NCBI GenBank assembly: GCA_050743625.1
Contig: JBOGED010000185.1
Span: forward strand, 1-24,482
From: JBOGED01 sp050743625
Lineage (GTDB): Bacteria > Actinomycetota > Nitriliruptoria > Euzebyales > Egibacteraceae
Direction of reading: 5' to 3'
Length of the DNA: 24,482 nt
Each line of letters opens with the position of its first letter. Position 1 is the stretch's first letter. Both the position numbers and the translations under genes were made by a program. The notes under the pieces are model-generated. The model saw only the letters and a program-made list of their open reading frames with translations. It had not been told where the DNA came from and did no database searches. Below, piece after piece: positions 1 to 8,131 of this stretch.

Positions 1-17
1 GGTCTGGATTCCGGACC
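1..17. terminator. Short imperfect hairpin at window edge
   Basis: GGTCTGG-ATT-CCGGACC forms a 7-bp stem (one G-T wobble) with a 3-base loop. It may be the terminator of a gene lying left of the window. There is no T-tract and the upstream gene is not visible, so this is a weak call. Confidence 0.25.
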
Positions 18-627
18 TGAGCCGACACAGAACGCGGTTGCGCGATCGAAATCTTCTCGTGGTTCCGCATCCCCCGTCATGAGGCCGACCTCGTGGACCG
101 TGTGCGAAGAGCGGCGATGCACGACGATGCCGGGATGACGGACGAAGGAGGAGTCGCTCCATCGCTTCCCTGGGTTGCGTCGCGCATGATCTCACTGGCG
201 TTCGGCTGGAGGTCGTCGTCGCGAACTGGTGGATCCACTCGCTGCTCCCGAGTTCCATCGCCGGTTGAGGTCGTCGACCAATACCAGGGAAGGGTTGTTC
301 CAAACACATCAGTATCCGCCGGGCCAGTCGGCCAGCAGCCGTTCGCGACCCTCCCGGTCTCGCCATCGTCCGATCCGTCCGACACGTCACCTCAAGGCGC
401 AAGCGAGCGATCCGCCTTGCTCGTGTGACGCATTCGTACAGAGCCCGTCCAGTGATCCGTGTTGGGACAGGTGACGAGACAGCGGAGCTGAGTCCATGCC
501 CACAGCGATCCGCCATCAGCCTCCTCGAGCTTGGCGCTGCCGCTGATCCTTCCCAATGTAGTCTCATTCTGGCGGATGAGATGGCAGCGCCTACCTCAGC
601 CCAACAGCCAAGACGAGTGAAGATCAC
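18..627. other. 610-bp region without a recognisable gene
   Basis: Several overlapping open frames of 60-110 codons occur on both strands, but none has recognisable motifs, a convincing ribosome binding site or protein-like composition. They are rich in Ser/Arg/Pro, as is usual for random frames in GC-rich DNA. I see no RNA gene or repeat. The stretch probably holds the promoter of the downstream metal exporter and possibly decayed coding sequence. Confidence 0.5.
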
Positions 628-642
628 GTGAAGGGCGGCGGA

Positions 643-1740
643 ATGAGCGATCATCAGGACCATCGTCCTGACGTCGGCCATGCGCGCGTCGACGGCCGGC
701 GTAACCACGGACTCGGGCACGGCGGCGCTCATACGCACGAGCTACGCAAGGGCTTTCGAGCGCTGATTCGCAGCTTGATACATGGGCACAGTCATGATGT
801 CTCCGAGCCAGTGGCCCTCGGTCTTGAGGCAAGCGGCGAAGGCATGCGAGCGCTGAAGATCTCGCTCGGGGGACTTGCCATAACCGCAGCCCTGCAACTC
901 GTCGTGGTCATCGCCAGCCAATCGGTCGCGTTACTCGCCGACACCATTCACAACTTCGCCGATGCACTGACCGCAGTCCCGCTTGCCATCGCGTTCTGGA
1001 TCGGCCGGCGACCGCCCGACAAGCGATACACCTACGGTTACGGTCGCGCCGAGGACCTTGCCGGAATCCTCATCGTGGCCACCATCGCCTTTTCCGCCGC
1101 GATCGCTGCTTGGCAGGCCATTGATCGCCTATTGCACCCGCGGGACGTCCGCAACGTCGGATGGGTCCTGGCCGCCGGCCTTATCGGATTCGTCGGCAAC
1201 GAGCTGGTGGCTGCCTACCGCATCCGTGTTGGCCGGCGGATCGGGTCAGCCGCGCTCGTCGCCGACGGCCTCCATGCACGCACCGACGGCCTGACATCCC
1301 TCGCCGTCGTCGGTGGAGCTGCCGGCGTCGCCGCCGGGTTTCAGCTGGCCGACCCAATCGTCGGCCTGGTCATCACGGTTGCCATCATGTTCGTCCTCAA
1401 GGACGCGGTTCGCGGCATCTACCGGCGTCTTATGGACAGCGTGGAGCCTTCGCTCGTCGACCGGGTGCGTGACGTGATGAACGCCGTCCCGGGAATCGAA
1501 GGAGTCGATGATGTGCGGGTGCGATGGATCGGCCATGAGCTTCACGCCGAAATTGACGTCGTCTCAGATTGCGACTTCACGATCGCTCGTGCTCACGAGA
1601 TTGCCGAAGAAGCGCACCATCGGCTCCTTCACGGCATACCTCGCCTCGCTCACGCAAGGATCCACACCAGTCCGTGCTCGCACGACGGCCGCGACCACCA
1701 TGCCGTGACCGCGCATCACTTCCAAACCCGATCCGGATAG
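643..1740 (+). CDS. Cation diffusion facilitator (CDF) family metal exporter
   Basis: This is a membrane antiporter that should export a divalent metal (Zn, Co, Ni or Cd class) in exchange for protons. The ATG at 643 is preferred because GAAGG lies about 8 bases upstream; a GTG at 628 would add five residues. The N-terminus is rich in His (DHQDH, GHGGAHTH, HGHSH), a common cytosolic metal-binding feature. Hydrophobic segments follow from about residue 75 to 260. The metal-site motifs are visible as DTIHNFAD (HxxxD) in one helix and DGLHARTD in a later helix. The C-terminal cytosolic domain reads HELHAEIDV...AHEIAEEAHHRL, as in the CDF dimerisation domain. Length (365 aa) is normal for the long His-rich subgroup. 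It converges with the copper operon and has no regulator of its own beside it. The metal specificity cannot be read from the sequence. Confidence 0.9.
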   Translation: MSDHQDHRPDVGHARVDGRRNHGLGHGGAHTHELRKGFRALIRSLIHGHSHDVSEPVALGLEASGEGMRALKISLGGLAITAALQLVVVIASQSVALLADTIHNFADALTAVPLAIAFWIGRRPPDKRYTYGYGRAEDLAGILIVATIAFSAAIAAWQAIDRLLHPRDVRNVGWVLAAGLIGFVGNELVAAYRIRVGRRIGSAALVADGLHARTDGLTSLAVVGGAAGVAAGFQLADPIVGLVITVAIMFVLKDAVRGIYRRLMDSVEPSLVDRVRDVMNAVPGIEGVDDVRVRWIGHELHAEIDVVSDCDFTIARAHEIAEEAHHRLLHGIPRLAHARIHTSPCSHDGRDHHAVTAHHFQTRSG

Positions 1741-1907
1741 CGGCTCGGCCTCATCGATGTCGCGGTTAGGCCTTGGGCAAGGAATAGATGCCCGGCACGA
1801 AAACGCGAAATAGCGTGATGCGTTCGCCCCGGCGCCTGCACAGTGCAACATCTGGTCGCGGCAGCCGACCAGGCCTTCTCCTTTCCTGACCGCCCACCGG
1901 AGGCCGC

Positions 1908-2333
1908 CTACTGGACGATCACTGTCGCCTCCATGCCGGCTTGACGGTGGCCGGGGACGGTGCAGTAGGCGGTGTAGGTGCCGGGCTCGTCGATGACCAG
2001 GCCGCCGGCGGCGGTTTGGCCGGGCTCGGCGGCCAGGTGGAAGCTCCGCGCGTCAATCGTCAGGTCATGCAGGGTGTCGGTCGACGTCATGACGATGTTG
2101 ACCGGCTCGCCGGCGGTCAGGGTGAGCTCAGCCGGCGCGAACTGGAACGAGCTGGCGGCGATCGCCACCTCGGGGGGGCCCTCGACTCGCGCGGGCGCTG
2201 CTTGGCCATGCCCACCGCCATATTGCGCGGCGTCTGGCGTGCCGCCCGTGCCGGATCTGGCGCAGCCGGCGAGCGCCAGGACCACGGCCGCCGCCGCCGC
2301 GAGGATTGCCGTGCGTGCGCGTCCGGTGCGCAT
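1908..2333 (-). CDS. Cupredoxin-domain copper-binding lipoprotein
   Basis: This 141-residue protein is a predicted exported lipoprotein with a plastocyanin/azurin-like fold. The start at 2333 is chosen because AAGGGAG lies just upstream and the frame then opens with a basic N-region, an Ala/Val/Leu hydrophobic stretch and a lipobox LAGC with Cys24. The frame runs further upstream but overlaps the ATPase gene. The type-1 copper ligands are visible: His89 (TLHDLTI), Cys124 (AYC), His129 (PGH) and Met134 (QAGM). It is the last gene of the csoR-ATPase operon and begins 11 bp after the ATPase stop. Inference: it buffers or accepts copper outside the membrane, next to the exporter. It could also deliver copper to a cuproenzyme. 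Confidence 0.85.
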   Translation of the reverse strand: MRTGRARTAILAAAAAVVLALAGCARSGTGGTPDAAQYGGGHGQAAPARVEGPPEVAIAASSFQFAPAELTLTAGEPVNIVMTSTDTLHDLTIDARSFHLAAEPGQTAAGGLVIDEPGTYTAYCTVPGHRQAGMEATVIVQ

Positions 2334-2344
2334 CGATGCTCCCT

Positions 2345-4402
2345 TCAAGAGTGGGCGAGCGCCGTGCCGGCCCGCAGGTCGACGCGGCGGAGGAGCTGGG
2401 CGTTGAGCGCGACCACAACCGTAGAAGCGCTCATCAGGATGGCACCAACGGCCATTGGCAGCGTGATGCCGGCCCAGGCCAGCACGCCAGCGGCGAGTGG
2501 GATGGCGGCGAGGTTGTACCCGGCGGCCCACCACAGGTTCTGCAGCATCTTGCGGTAGGTGGCCGCCGATAGCCGGCGCACCGCGACCACAGCGCGGGGA
2601 TCATCGGACGCCAGCACGATACCGGCCGATTCGATCGCGACGTCCGTGCCGGCACCGATCGCGATGCCGACGTCAGCGCGTGCCAGCGCTGGCGCGTCGT
2701 TCACGCCATCACCGACCATCGCCACGGTGTGCCCGCGGGCTTGCAGCTCGGCGACAGCACGGTCCTTGTCCTCGGGGAGAACCTCGGCGAAGACCTCATC
2801 GATCATGAGATCGGCCGCGACCGCCTCAGCCACGGGACGGGCGTCACCGGTGATCATCACCACCTTGATACCCAAGGCGCGCAGCGCGTCGACGGCTTGG
2901 CGGGACTCCGGGCGCGGCTCGTCCTCGAGGGCGAGCACACCCACGATTTCTCCGTCACGGACGACCGACAGGACCGCCGCGCCACGCGACTGCCACTGCT
3001 CGACCTGTCCCCTCAACGTCTCGGGGACGACCAGGCCGCGCTCGCGCAGCAGGCTCGGCCCGCCTACCGCCACTGTCGAACCATTCACTATTGCCTCGAC
3101 TCCACGGCCGGTCATCGACCGGAACTCGGTCGCCTTGAGCACCCCGCCGCGTGGCGCAGCGGCCGCGACGATCGCGCGGGCGAGCGGGTGCTCGCTGTCA
3201 GCCTCGACCGCGCCAGCCAGCGCGAGCAGGCCGTCGGCGTCGCCGTTTGCGGCCGCGACCCCGGTCAGGCGGTGCTTCCCCGTGGTCAGGGTGCCGGTCT
3301 TGTCGAACAGCACCGCGTCGACGGTGCGCATGCGCTCGAGCGCCAGCCGATCCTTGACCAGGATGCCGTTGCGCGCCGACAGCGCCGTGGAGATCGAGAT
3401 CACGAGCGGGATCGCGAGGCCCAGCGCGTGCGGGCAGGCGATGATCAGCACGGTCACCGCGGCGGTGACCGCGAAGGCCGGCTGACCCAACACGAACCAT
3501 ACCCCGACGGTGACGAGCGCCGAGGCGACCGCGACGTAGAACAGCAACGCGGCGGCGCGGTCGGCCAGCGCCTGAGCGCGTGAGCGCGACTGTTGCGCCT
3601 CGGCGACCAGCCGCTGGATGCCCGCCAGCGTGGTGTCCTCGCCGACCGCGGCGACCCGCACGCGGATCGCGGAGTCGGTCGCGACGGTCGCGGCGACGAC
3701 TCGGTCACCCTGACCGCGGGGGACGGGCTGGGACTCACCGGTGATCATCGACTCGTCCAGCTCGGCCGCGCCCTCGACGATCACTCCGTCGGCGGGCACG
3801 CGCGCTCCCGAGCGGACCAGGACGACATCACCGACGGTGAGGTCGCCGATCTTGACCGTCTCGACGCCGTCGCTGGTGACCCGCTCCGCCTCGTCGGGCA
3901 ACAGCTTGGCCAGAGCCGCCAGCGCGCCTTGGGCCTGGCCGATGGCGCGCATCTCCTGCCAGTGGCCGAGCAGCATGATCACGATCAGTAGGGCCAACTC
4001 CCACCACACCTCGACGCTGAACAGTCCGAGCGTGGTCGCCATGCTGGCCGCGAACGCGACCGTGATGGCCATGCCGATCAGCAGCATCATGCCGGGTTGC
4101 CGGTCACGGATCTCGGCCACCGCGCCGGTCAGGAACGGCCAACCGCCGTAGAAGAAGATCGCGGTCCCCAAGACGGGCGGGATCCGCGCCGAGCCAGGAA
4201 AGGCTGGCGCGTGGTAGCCGAGCAGGTGCTGGACCATCCCGCTGTAGACCACCACCGGGATCGCCAGCAGCAGCGACAGCCAGAACTTGTCGCGGAACAT
4301 CGCGGCGTGGTCGCCGTGACCCCCATGGCCTCCGTGACTGGCGTGCTGCTCGTGAGTGCCCGGTTGCGTGTGCTCGGCGGTATGGGTGTGTGTCGCACTC
4401 AT
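2345..4402 (-). CDS. copB: Copper-translocating P1B-type ATPase, CopB-like
   Basis: This 685-residue ATP-driven heavy-metal pump has a His-rich N-terminus (HTHTAEHTQ, HGGHGGHGDH) instead of a CxxC ferredoxin-like domain. Its transmembrane metal motif is CPH (residues 323-325), which defines the CopB or P1B-3 subgroup; CopA-type pumps have CPC. Other landmarks are TGES (221-224, actuator), DKTGTLTTG (367-375, phosphorylated Asp), SEHPLA (403-408), MITGD (516-520) and GDGVNDAPA (564-572). The start at 4402 has GGAG about 10 bases upstream and follows csoR by 13 bp, so the two are surely co-transcribed. Family knowledge suggests export of Cu (or Ag); the subgroup's exact ion preference, Cu(I) or Cu(II), is debated. 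The gene appears intact. Confidence 0.93.
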   Translation of the reverse strand: MSATHTHTAEHTQPGTHEQHASHGGHGGHGDHAAMFRDKFWLSLLLAIPVVVYSGMVQHLLGYHAPAFPGSARIPPVLGTAIFFYGGWPFLTGAVAEIRDRQPGMMLLIGMAITVAFAASMATTLGLFSVEVWWELALLIVIMLLGHWQEMRAIGQAQGALAALAKLLPDEAERVTSDGVETVKIGDLTVGDVVLVRSGARVPADGVIVEGAAELDESMITGESQPVPRGQGDRVVAATVATDSAIRVRVAAVGEDTTLAGIQRLVAEAQQSRSRAQALADRAAALLFYVAVASALVTVGVWFVLGQPAFAVTAAVTVLIIACPHALGLAIPLVISISTALSARNGILVKDRLALERMRTVDAVLFDKTGTLTTGKHRLTGVAAANGDADGLLALAGAVEADSEHPLARAIVAAAAPRGGVLKATEFRSMTGRGVEAIVNGSTVAVGGPSLLRERGLVVPETLRGQVEQWQSRGAAVLSVVRDGEIVGVLALEDEPRPESRQAVDALRALGIKVVMITGDARPVAEAVAADLMIDEVFAEVLPEDKDRAVAELQARGHTVAMVGDGVNDAPALARADVGIAIGAGTDVAIESAGIVLASDDPRAVVAVRRLSAATYRKMLQNLWWAAGYNLAAIPLAAGVLAWAGITLPMAVGAILMSASTVVVALNAQLLRRVDLRAGTALAHS

Positions 4403-4415
4403 GGCTCGTCTTCTC

Positions 4416-4700
4416 CTACGACTTGATCAGCCGCTCGATCGCTCTGGTCGCCTCGGTGACCATCGCGTCCGCGCGTTCCGGATCATCCCTCGCCGTCGCG
4501 TCGCGCACGCAGTGACGGACGTGCTCGTCAAGCAGCCCCACCGCCACGCTCTGCAGCGCCTTCGTCGCCGCCGCCACCTGAGTCAACACGTCGATGCAGT
4601 AGACGTCGTCGGTGATCATCCGCTGCAGCCCGCGGACCTGCCCCTCGATACGGCGCAACCGCTTCAGGTAGTCGTCCTTGTTCATCGCATAGCCGCGCAT
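4416..4700 (-). CDS. csoR: CsoR-family copper-sensing transcriptional repressor
   Basis: This is a small all-helical DUF156-family repressor that releases DNA when it binds Cu(I). The start at 4700 is preferred because AAGGAG lies 7 bases upstream; a longer frame reaches 4742 and a shorter start is at 4685. The predicted 94-residue protein carries the family opening YLKRLRRIEGQVRGLQRM and the copper-ligand triad Cys35 (VYC), His60 and Cys64 (HVRHC, spacing HxxxC). That triad separates Cu-sensing CsoR from Ni/Co and formaldehyde sensors of the same family. It leads the copper operon, and its promoter contains a G/C-tract motif repeated in the divergent promoter, which supports autoregulation. 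Confidence 0.93.
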   Translation of the reverse strand: MRGYAMNKDDYLKRLRRIEGQVRGLQRMITDDVYCIDVLTQVAAATKALQSVAVGLLDEHVRHCVRDATARDDPERADAMVTEATRAIERLIKS

Positions 4701-4737
4701 CAACTCTCTCCTTGCTGTCGGGAGCGCACTCCGACAC

Positions 4738-4775
4738 AGCATACTGGTATGGGGTAGTCATTGCAGCGTGATCAC
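4738..4775 (-). promoter_or_regulatory. Putative csoR operon promoter
   Basis: Reading leftwards, TATGCT (plus 4738-4743) is a TANNNT-type -10 box, with a weak CTGCAA -35 candidate 17 bp upstream. The putative CsoR site at 4742-4756 overlaps the -10/spacer, the expected position for a repressor. Inferred by eye only. Confidence 0.45.
4742..4756 (-). promoter_or_regulatory. Putative CsoR operator, copy 1
   Basis: TACTGGTATGGGGTA. Its reverse complement recurs at 4846-4860 with 13 of 15 bases identical. CsoR operators are known to contain G/C tracts flanked by TA-type ends, as here. It overlaps the csoR promoter. Confidence 0.6.
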
Positions 4776-4845
4776 CGCACTCTATTGGCGGTCGTTCAGA
4801 GTGAGTACTTGCAGGCAGACCGGCACGTGCTACCGTCGCGCTATA

Positions 4846-4860
4846 TACCCCCAACCAGTA
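4846..4860 (+). promoter_or_regulatory. Putative CsoR operator, copy 2 (DUF1326 promoter)
   Basis: TACCCCCAACCAGTA is the inverted counterpart of 4742-4756 (13/15). It overlaps a TATATA -10 candidate (4842-4847) and ends at the base before the ATG at 4861. A repressor bound here would block initiation of the DUF1326 gene. Confidence 0.6.
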
Positions 4861-5524
4861 ATGAGTACCGTGATGGATGAACCTGCTTACGAAGCGGGCT
4901 GGCGCCTCAAGGGCGAGTGGTTCGACGTTTGCAGCTGCGCGCTGCCGTGTCCCTGCAGCTTCGCGCAGACCCCCACGTACGGCGACTGCCTGTTCACGCT
5001 GGTGTGGCAGGTCCACGAGGGTCACTACGGCGACACCCGCCTCGATGGGCTGGGCGTGGTCGCCATCGGGGAGTTCGCGGGCAACATGTGGGTCGGTGAT
5101 CCCAACGCCACGATGAGCTTGATGTTCTACATCGACTCCAAGGGCGACGAGGCTCAACGGCACGCCCTGGAGCAGATCTTCGCTGGCCGGGAGGGCGGCT
5201 GGCCCGGGGAGTTCGGTTCCCTGATCAGCGACCTCCGGGAGATTCGCTATGCTCCCGTCACCTTCGAGGCCCCCGAGGACCTGTCCTACTGGAAGGCCGA
5301 GATCCCGGGCAAGGTGAAGATCGGAGCCCAGGCACTCACCGGCCCGACCGCCGACCCAAGCCGGCGGGTCCAGCTGATCAACGCACCCGGGTCAGAGGTC
5401 GGCCCGGGACAGATCGCGACCTGGGGTGTCGTCGAGGACGACCACGCCGAAGGATTCGACTTCTCCCATCCCTACAAGGGGCGGGTCCAGCAAACACTTC
5501 CCGTTCGACTGGCGGCGCGACTGA
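4861..5524 (+). CDS. DUF1326 domain protein (C-terminal frameshift)
   Basis: The protein has the DUF1326 signature, a Cys-rich start (FDVCSCALPCPCSF) that looks suited to metal binding; the family has no settled biochemical role. The ATG at 4861 is likely, with an alternative at 4873; the open frame continues upstream to 4768 but crosses the promoter. In the primary frame the protein reads through to 5601 with an unrelated tail. Removing one G from the run at 5478-5481 restores the ending GSSKHFPFDWRRD and a stop at 5522-5524 (220 aa), which resembles the normal family C-terminus. So this is either a real late frameshift or a homopolymer sequencing error. Its promoter shares the putative CsoR site with the divergent copper operon, suggesting a role in copper handling. 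Confidence 0.8.
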
Positions 5525-5649
5525 GCCAAAGGGGGCTAGTGGCCAGGGCCATAAGGGTGAACACGCCCAAACGGCAATGTTATTTCGACCCAGACCCTTA
5601 GCCTGGATCCACCGCTGGCGCTGGGGGCACGTCGTCGACCTGTGAACAT

Positions 5650-5681
5650 GCAGCATTTGCGCGCCCACGCGCAAATGCTGC
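5650..5681. repeat. Perfect 14-bp stem hairpin inside IR-L
   Basis: GCAGCATTTGCGCG, loop CCCA, then the exact reverse complement of the first arm. The identical structure is at 11115-11146. There is no T-tract, so a simple intrinsic terminator is not the obvious reading. Confidence 0.9.
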
Positions 5682-5725
5682 CAGCTACTGGCCGAATCCG
5701 TGGGATGCCCGCTGCTGGACCCTTA

Positions 5726-5750
5726 GAAATTGCGCGTTGGCGCGCATTTC
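5726..5750. repeat. Second hairpin inside IR-L
   Basis: GAAATTGCGCG, loop TTGG, CGCGCATTTC: a 10-bp stem with one bulged T. The same structure occurs at 11047-11071. Both hairpins in the repeat share a GCGCG/CGCGC stem top. Confidence 0.85.
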
Positions 5751-5766
5751 CTGGTGGATTCAGACC

Positions 5767-6806
5767 TTAGTGGTCGCGGCAGGTGGCCAGACTGGCGAGC
5801 GCGCTCAGCTCCACGGCGGCTCGCTCCGTCGGGCCGGCCGACCGCAGGCGGAGCAGCGCCTGCGCGAGCAAGTTGTCGGCCTGCGCCTGGCTCCAGGCGC
5901 GCCCGCCCGCGATGTCGATCAGCTCCGCGGCGCGCATCAGCTCGGTGTCAGACAGTTGCCGGTCACGGTGGTAGAGCGCGGCCAGCTCGCGCCCGGCCCG
6001 GGTCCCCGAGGTCAGGGCGGCCACGACCGGAAGGGACTTCTTCCGATTACGCAAATCCGAGCAGATCAGCTTCCCGGTCACGGCCGGGTCTCCCCAGATG
6101 CCCAGAAGGTCGTCGACGAATTGGAACGCCAAGCCTAGGCGCTCGCCGAAGCCACGGAGGTGCTCGACCTGCCCAGCGCTGCCACCTCCGAACAACGCGC
6201 CAAGGGCACAGGCGCATCCCAGCAAAGCACCGGTTTTCGCCTCGGCCATGCGCAAGACTTCGGGCAGGTCGACATCCGCGCGCTCCTCGAACGCGATGTC
6301 GGCGCTCTGGCCGTCATTCAGGTTCTGCGTGGCGGCGCTAAGCATCCGAGCCCCCTGCTCGGCGGCCGGGTGACCGCTGGTGGCGAGGACGTCGAACGCC
6401 AACGTCAGCAGCGCGTCCCCGGCCAGGATCGCGGCGCCCAGACCGAACACGCTCCAGGCCGTGGGTCGGTGGCGGCGGATGGCGTCGCCATCGATCACGT
6501 CGTCGTGCAACAGGGAGAAGTTGTGCACCAGCTCCAGCGCGACCGCGGCGGGCACCGCCGTTGACGGGTCGCCACCAACGGCCTCGGCGGTGAGCAGGGC
6601 GAGCGTTGGCCGGATCGCCTTGCCCCATTGGCGGCAGCGGGATGGCCGTGCTCGTCCCACCAGCCGAGGTGGTAGCCGGCGATGCGCCGCATCGAGGCGG
6701 GCAGCCTGTCGACTGCCGCGCGCAGTGCTGGGTCGACCAGATCGCGGCTCCAGACCAGCACCTCTCGCGCCGGCCGACCCTTGGTCGTCTCCTCGATGGT
6801 CACCAT
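5767..6806 (-). CDS. Polyprenyl synthetase, probable GPP synthase (frameshifted)
   Basis: This is a trans-prenyltransferase that should join IPP and DMAPP to supply geranyl diphosphate to the neighbouring methyltransferase. The first Asp-rich motif (LLHDDVIDGD, DDxxD type) and the second (QFVDDLLGIWGD) are both present, with GKAIRPTLALL upstream and KKSLPVVAAL near the C-terminus. The natural N-terminus (MVTIEETTKG...GYHLGWWDEHGHP) is in a different frame and starts at 6806. Adding one base to the C-run at 6623-6626 joins AAAN to GGKAIRP and gives 346 aa, a normal length. As written, the gene is broken after about 60 residues. Chain length cannot be proven from motifs; GPP is inferred from context. 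Confidence 0.85.
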
Positions 6807-7081
6807 GGCTCGACACCTTCTTTAGTGTCCGATTTCGACGTCTTCGAGGGTGCCGAGCGCGTCGGGGACGAGGACAGCGTGGAGTAGGAGGGCATCAGGT
6901 ACGAGATGGCTGCGACAGGTTAGCGGTGAAGAGATCGAAGAAACACTCAAGGGCGACCATCGGGCCGGCAAGCTGGCCCTCGGCCCTGCTCAGCCTCCGT
7001 GCTGCAGTGAAGGAACCCTTGGAAGGCTTATTCACGAGTGTGAGTGGGCAGCATTGTTGACGGTCACAGGTTGTGGTGTTG

Positions 7082-7939
7082 TCAGGCTCGGTCGGCGACG
7101 ATGAGGAGGTAATGAAAGCTCTCCTCTCGGTATGCGGTGAGGAATGGCTGCTCGATCCCAGTGCGTACCGATGACTGCTCGCGTAGCTCCCAGTAGGGGA
7201 TGGTCTGGGGGGTCAGATCCACGACCTTGATGGGCACCAGGTTGTTGGCTGCCAGTGCCTTGAAGTAGGTGCTTCTCGGGTGGACGTTGCAGATGTAGTG
7301 GCTGTCGATTTGGGCGACCGATGATGATTTGTTCCCCAGGACATCGTTGTAGCAGCCGGTGATGCACACGTAACGTCCGCCCTTGCGCAGCAGGCGGGCG
7401 AACTCCCGGTAGAGGTCGAACAGGTCGACGTACATCGTGGTCTCGTTTGTCCAGATGGCCCGGAAGTCGCCGTCGGGGAATCCGGTGTCGAGCATGTTGC
7501 GCAGGTGGAAGCGAACCGAGTCGCTGCGGTCGCGGATCGCGGCCTGTTCGTTGGCGAAGTTGACCTGGTATTCGGAGATCGTCACGCCGTCTACCCGGCA
7601 GCCGAAGCGTGCGTTGGCCATGATGCTGGTTCCACCACGCCCGGAGCCGGCGTCCAGCAGACGGTCTTCGGGGTTGATCCTGCCGAGGTTGTCGAGGAGG
7701 ACGTCGGCTTGGGCGGTCTCCAACCGGTGCAGCTCCTTGATGATCTGCTCGTCGCTGATGCCGTTCTGGGCACCGAGCACGGCCGGGTTCGGCTCGCCGA
7801 GTCCGTAGTGATGGTGGTAGAGATCATCGACCTTTCCCAGTTCCAGGTTCACTGGGTCATTCGTGTTGGTGTTCCAGTAGTTGGCAACTTGTTTCTGATA
7901 GTCGCTGGTGATCACTTGGCTCGACTGGATGGTTGTCAT
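7082..7939 (-). CDS. Geranyl diphosphate 2-C-methyltransferase
   Basis: This SAM-dependent enzyme converts GPP to 2-methyl-GPP, the committed step to 2-methylisoborneol-type C11 terpenes. The 285-residue protein, from the ATG at 7939 (GGAG 7 bases upstream), has the family block LYHHHYG (about residues 40-46), SAM motif I DAGSGRGG (96-103), then WTNETTMYVDLFDL, GGRYVCITGCYND and TIPYWELR, all in the order I remember from the Streptomyces enzyme. It is intact, on the same strand as the cyclase and 192 bp downstream of it. A general sterol or cyclopropane methyltransferase would lack the HHHYG and NETTMYVD blocks, so I am confident of the family. Confidence 0.93.
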   Translation of the reverse strand: MTTIQSSQVITSDYQKQVANYWNTNTNDPVNLELGKVDDLYHHHYGLGEPNPAVLGAQNGISDEQIIKELHRLETAQADVLLDNLGRINPEDRLLDAGSGRGGTSIMANARFGCRVDGVTISEYQVNFANEQAAIRDRSDSVRFHLRNMLDTGFPDGDFRAIWTNETTMYVDLFDLYREFARLLRKGGRYVCITGCYNDVLGNKSSSVAQIDSHYICNVHPRSTYFKALAANNLVPIKVVDLTPQTIPYWELREQSSVRTGIEQPFLTAYREESFHYLLIVADRA

Positions 7940-8131
7940 CGGGTTGCTCCTATCCTTCCTGGGGTGTGATTCCAACCAGTGATTCGGCGCTCAATTGTTC
8001 GTTTGTCCAATACGCCACAACGGACCTCGATAGGAGGTCTGAGATACGTTCGCGGAGGTAGGGGTGTCGTGGTCATCCTGCTTGCTGGGTCAGGCAGCAA
8101 AGCCGGGGCCGGGCCGGGTTCGCCGGATCGC

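Larger units (their letters stand above)
5634..5759 (+). repeat. Left copy of ~125-bp inverted repeat (IR-L)
   Basis: The 126 bp match the reverse complement of 11038-11162 except for one substitution and one 1-base indel. The copy contains two hairpins: an outer one at 5650-5681 and an inner one at 5726-5750. The match stops sharply at both ends. Its inner edge lies only 7 bp from the stop codon of the prenyl synthase gene. No transposase or obvious target-site duplication is visible. Confidence 0.93.

Noticed and set aside
93..474. Overlapping short frames at the left edge
   Set aside because: No ribosome binding sites, motifs or coherent composition; likely non-coding.
2559..3583. Two long plus-strand frames across the ATPase gene
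   Set aside because: Ser/Thr/Ala-rich or Arg/Asp-rich shadows of the P-type ATPase, which has complete motifs on the minus strand.
8082..8100. TTGCTG/CAGCAA hairpin between the cyclase and methyltransferase genes
   Set aside because: Only a 6-bp stem with a 7-base loop and no T-tract; too weak to call a terminator.
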